55,239 nt of DNA from Bacteroidales bacterium (lineage in GTDB: Bacteria; Bacteroidota; Bacteroidia; Bacteroidales; VadinHA17). The notes beneath the pieces are model-generated. The model was not told the DNA's origin. It did not search any database and saw nothing but the letters and a program-made list of their open reading frames with translations. Below, one piece after another: positions 52,511 to 55,239 of the stretch. The stretch is taken from assembly GCA_011620595.1 (NCBI GenBank), contig WOYX01000001.1, forward strand, positions 1 through 55,239. The letters are read 5' to 3'. The position numbers and the translations under genes were made by a program. Positions within the stretch are counted from its first letter, which is position 1. Each line of letters begins with the position of its first letter.

Positions 52511-54802
52511 TTAAAACCTGACACTTAAGCCACCACCCCAACCATAAAGGTTATTATAATTAACCTGGATGGAAAAATTGCGGGATAGTATATAAGAAGC
52601 CCTGATTAGCCATTCATATTCACCCTCAAACCCTGTGTTGTCTTCTAAATCATTGACCCAGCCAAAGTCTGCCCGATATTCGTATTCTCCTTCCAGGAAA
52701 AACCGTGGAAACAGAAGAATTTCTTTATTAACGCGAACTCTTGGACGAAGCTGATTGTCTATACTCACATCAACATTGAACATGTAAGGTGTGAAATACT
52801 TTACACCTACTAACCCGACAGTGTTAAATTTATCGTAGGAATCGGGGATTACGTTTTCCGAATTAACACCCGCATAAATTCTTATCCAGTCATTCAAATA
52901 CCGGTTATAGCTAATTTCTATTTCTGAATTTTGGTTATAATCGCTTTCCACACGCAAATCAAATTCATTACGAATACTGCTGGTTGTAACCCTTAATTCA
53001 GAGAAATTAGAACCTAATTGAGCCAAACCCCAGGAAAAATAATGGTCTGTTTCATCTATAAATTCCTTTACGGGGAAATCTTCCATTCGTTCATCCCTTG
53101 GTGTATCATAACTAATTACCCGGGCCATGCCACCCATCATATGGTAAAGTATGTGACAATGGAAAAACCAGTCGCCGTATTCTTCATTGGAAAACTCAAT
53201 AGTTAATTTTTCCATTGGGGGTACATTTGCTGAATGCTTTAAAGGCGAATATTCACCTTTTTCGTTTATAACCCTGAAATAATGACCGTGAAGGTGCATC
53301 GGGTGGTGCATCATGGTGAGGTTATTCAATGTGATCCGGGTAATCTCACCACCTTTAATTTTTATTCTGTCGGCCTCTGAAAGCGGGATGCCATTTAAAC
53401 TCCACACGTAACGGTTCATATTGCCGGTAAGGTTTAGGAGCATTTCGTTTACCGGTATATCCGGATTATAAGCTGTTTTCTCTTTTGATTCAAGGAAATT
53501 GTAGTTAAAATACGTCATACGTTCAGTGTAAGTAAAATCATTGCTTGTATCTTTCTCAGGCATGGTGTTATGGTTCATGTGCCCCATATCCATGTCATCA
53601 TTCATCGGCATATTATCTTCTTTGCTCATCTGGTCATTTTCCATATCCATCTGCATTTTCATGCCATATTTTTTTTCCAGGAATTCCGGCGTTTTCTTCT
53701 TTTTATTTCCTATTAAAGCAGGTGCCCCCATTTTCATATCCATTTTTGCCATTTGCTTCATCATTTCCACTTTATCTGGTCTGTGAATTACTTGTGCGGC
53801 AAATAATTTCCCACTGCCCAGATGAATGGTCGTGTGGCCGGAGCCATCCTGTGCCGTGGCAATAATTTCGAGTTTGCCTTCCGGGATGGTTACAATGACA
53901 TCATAGGTTTCGGCAATGGCAAAGAGCAATCTGTTTTTGTGTACGGGTTTGACATCAACTCCATCGCCTGCAACCACTGTTGGATTGCCTTCGCCAAAAT
54001 CCATCCAATAATAAGTAGAAGCAGAAGCATTTATAAATCGCAGCCTGACTTTTTCACCTGGTTTAAAATCCGGATATTCGGCCTGTTTTTTTCCGTTACT
54101 TAAAAAGGCCGGATAATAAATATCTGCGATATCGGCCCCTTCCATCCGGTCACGCCACATCTTAAGCTGTGCCCCAAAACCTCTTTGCGCAATAGCCCTG
54201 CTCAAAGGAACAGCTGTTCCTTTTTTAATTTGATACCACTCGTTGCGTCTCTTTAGGTTTCGCAACACATTCATCGGTTTTTCATTGGTCCAGTCAGATA
54301 AAACCACTACCAAATCTTTGTCGTATTCCAGGGTTTTCTCTTTGGGTTGAATCATAATAGAACCATACACCCCTTTTTGTTCCTGTAACATGGTATGGGA
54401 GTGGTACCAATATGTGCCCGATTGATTGACAGGTATTCTGTATTGAAACGTAGCCCCGGGTTTAATTGGAGGTGTGGTCAGGTATGGAACACCATCAAAA
54501 AAGTTTGGAAGAATTAACCCATGCCAATGCACCGATGTTTCAACATCCATTTTATTGGTCACGTTAATTATAGCAAGGTCTCCTTCATTAAACTCAAGTA
54601 CCGGCCCGGGAATACTTCCATTTATGGTCATAGCTTTTGCTGACACACCACCAAGGGTCATTTCATTTTGCTCAATGGTAAGTTTATATTCCTTAACAGG
54701 CCTTCCTTCTTCATTTCTGTCATTGCCGTTTGTCCCTGATTGGGCAAAAGTGATTTGTGAAATGAATAGTGTGCTCATAACTGCAATAATGCCATATTTC
54801 AT
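52511..54802 (-). CDS. Multicopper oxidase (CopA-like) fused to a C-terminal beta-barrel-like domain
   Basis: A 763-residue exported copper oxidase: signal peptide (1-20), three cupredoxin domains to about residue 570 with all four copper-site motifs: HWHG (92-95), WYHSHTM (132-138), HHPMHLHGH (499-507) and HCHILYH (548-554) with an axial Met at 559. A Met/His-rich insert (about 346-415, KMDMKMG, MKMQMDM, MDMGHMNHN) fits Cu(I) oxidation. Residues 585-763 have no oxidase homology; they read as alternating amphipathic strands (FDLRVESDYNQNSEIEISYN, WIRIYAGVNSENV) and end in the aromatic GGGLSVRF of outer-membrane barrels, like CopB. It would thus be a CopA-CopB fusion anchored in the outer membrane. 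Confidence 0.88.
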   Translation of the reverse strand: MKYGIIAVMSTLFISQITFAQSGTNGNDRNEEGRPVKEYKLTIEQNEMTLGGVSAKAMTINGSIPGPVLEFNEGDLAIINVTNKMDVETSVHWHGLILPNFFDGVPYLTTPPIKPGATFQYRIPVNQSGTYWYHSHTMLQEQKGVYGSIMIQPKEKTLEYDKDLVVVLSDWTNEKPMNVLRNLKRRNEWYQIKKGTAVPLSRAIAQRGFGAQLKMWRDRMEGADIADIYYPAFLSNGKKQAEYPDFKPGEKVRLRFINASASTYYWMDFGEGNPTVVAGDGVDVKPVHKNRLLFAIAETYDVIVTIPEGKLEIIATAQDGSGHTTIHLGSGKLFAAQVIHRPDKVEMMKQMAKMDMKMGAPALIGNKKKKTPEFLEKKYGMKMQMDMENDQMSKEDNMPMNDDMDMGHMNHNTMPEKDTSNDFTYTERMTYFNYNFLESKEKTAYNPDIPVNEMLLNLTGNMNRYVWSLNGIPLSEADRIKIKGGEITRITLNNLTMMHHPMHLHGHYFRVINEKGEYSPLKHSANVPPMEKLTIEFSNEEYGDWFFHCHILYHMMGGMARVISYDTPRDERMEDFPVKEFIDETDHYFSWGLAQLGSNFSELRVTTSSIRNEFDLRVESDYNQNSEIEISYNRYLNDWIRIYAGVNSENVIPDSYDKFNTVGLVGVKYFTPYMFNVDVSIDNQLRPRVRVNKEILLFPRFFLEGEYEYRADFGWVNDLEDNTGFEGEYEWLIRASYILSRNFSIQVNYNNLYGWGGGLSVRF

Positions 54803-54850
54803 ATTATAACTCTTTTTTCGTTTTTGAGTTTAAACTGCATGAATTTATGA

Positions 54851-54908
54851 GGTTACTCCGAAAAGTCCATCTTGCATTTTTGGCAAGTAGTGCCTAACCG
54901 AAGTAACC
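54851..54908. other. Nested stem-loop between two copper-related genes
   Basis: An outer stem GGTTACT/AGTAACC (54851-54857, 54902-54908) encloses an inner hairpin CTTGC/GCAAG (54871-54875, 54883-54887). It lies just after the stop of the partial gene and 48 bases before the oxidase ATG. It lacks a T-run; a leader element or processing site is possible. Confidence 0.4.
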
Positions 54909-54915
54909 TTAAAAA

Positions 54916-55239
54916 TTACTTCCTAATACCTTTAAAATGTAAATCATCCGAGGCATCACTCCTGTTCATTTGGAAAGTATATGAAAAACTGTGATTTTTC
55001 AAATCAAACCCCCCAAAGTGTTCATCACCATTATGATGTTCCTCATTCATGTGGTGCATCCATTCGGTTTCACCCTTATGCATATCCTCCATCATACCTC
55101 TCATGTGGCCCTCACCGAGAATGTGGCCGTACATTTTTTCAAATTCATCGCCGGTGTAACAAACGTATGCGCTGTCGTTATCCATGTAATAATTCATCAC
55201 AAAAGTGGTATCGAAATTTTCTGAATAACAATGCACCTG
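54916..55239 (-). CDS. His/Met-rich putative metal-binding protein (cut by the window end)
   Basis: The last 107 codons of a gene that continues past base 55239; the frame is open at the edge (a GTG at 55236 is unlikely to be the true start). The protein is rich in His, Met and acidic residues (GHILGEGHMRGMMEDMHKGE, WMHHMNEEHHNGDEHFGG), suggesting copper or other metal binding. I do not recognise the family. It is upstream of, and in line with, the multicopper oxidase and HMA genes, so it is probably part of the same copper-handling group. Confidence 0.65.
   Translation of the reverse strand, partial: QVHCYSENFDTTFVMNYYMDNDSAYVCYTGDEFEKMYGHILGEGHMRGMMEDMHKGETEWMHHMNEEHHNGDEHFGGFDLKNHSFSYTFQMNRSDASDDLHFKGIRK

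Overview
The window reads as chromosome of a member of the Bacteroidota, most likely Bacteroidales or Marinilabiliales. The support is a type IX secretion (T9SS) block with gldJ, a porP/sprF-like gene, porU and porV; a SusC-like TonB receptor; the lineage-specific DUF6452/DUF6048 pair; DUF5689; and many copies of the Bacteroidota -7 promoter box TAnnTTTG, often with TTG or TTTG about 19-20 bases upstream. No rRNA, tRNA, CRISPR array, transposase or prophage gene was recognised.

Layout. 1-2.7 kb (minus): a tightly overlapping set of 5'-nucleotidase, acyltransferase and glycosyltransferase (cut by the window edge). 2.9-5.5 kb: a stand-alone GMP synthase ATP-pyrophosphatase facing folC, with repeat-rich spacer between them. 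5.6-11.4 kb (plus): PhoH-like ATPase, then an overlapping run of mtaB, an LpxL-type acyltransferase, a glycosyltransferase and a membrane phosphoesterase. 11.4-20.6 kb: murF, gldJ and porP/sprF-like (minus) and porU, porV, ispF (plus). 20.7-27.2 kb (minus): hutU, a coiled-coil zinc-ribbon protein, Nif3-like, a MerR regulator and two M23 peptidases. 27.3-35.5 kb: alaS, the DUF6452/DUF6048 pair, a sodium:solute symporter, recR, an aminotransferase and a glycosyltransferase. 35.6-41.3 kb: three tandem PorE-like TPR/beta-propeller proteins and a GNAT acetyltransferase. 41.4-45.0 kb (minus): rlmN and an M3 lipoprotein peptidase.

From about 45.1 kb the DNA becomes clearly more AT-rich (hand counts of single 60-base lines: 27/60 G+C at 46501 and 23/60 at 53641, against 30/60 at 33841 and 37/60 at 17041). 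Genes there look acquired or decaying: a broken beta-propeller phytase, a purple-acid-phosphatase-like lipoprotein and a TonB receptor (a probable phytate or organophosphate uptake locus), a shattered DUF5689/endonuclease-I lipoprotein gene, a headless MscS channel, and a copper-handling set (HMA protein, a multicopper oxidase with a beta-barrel tail, and a His/Met-rich protein cut by the window end).

How genes work together: PorV shuttles CTD-bearing cargo to the PorU sortase, GldJ belongs to the T9SS/gliding lipoproteins, and the PorP-like protein and the three PorE-like proteins look like envelope-anchoring parts of the same world. The most interesting items are the PorE-like triplet with different C-terminal anchors, the perfect inverted pair of -7 boxes between porP and porU, the multicopper oxidase-barrel fusion, and the phosphate locus with its broken phytase.
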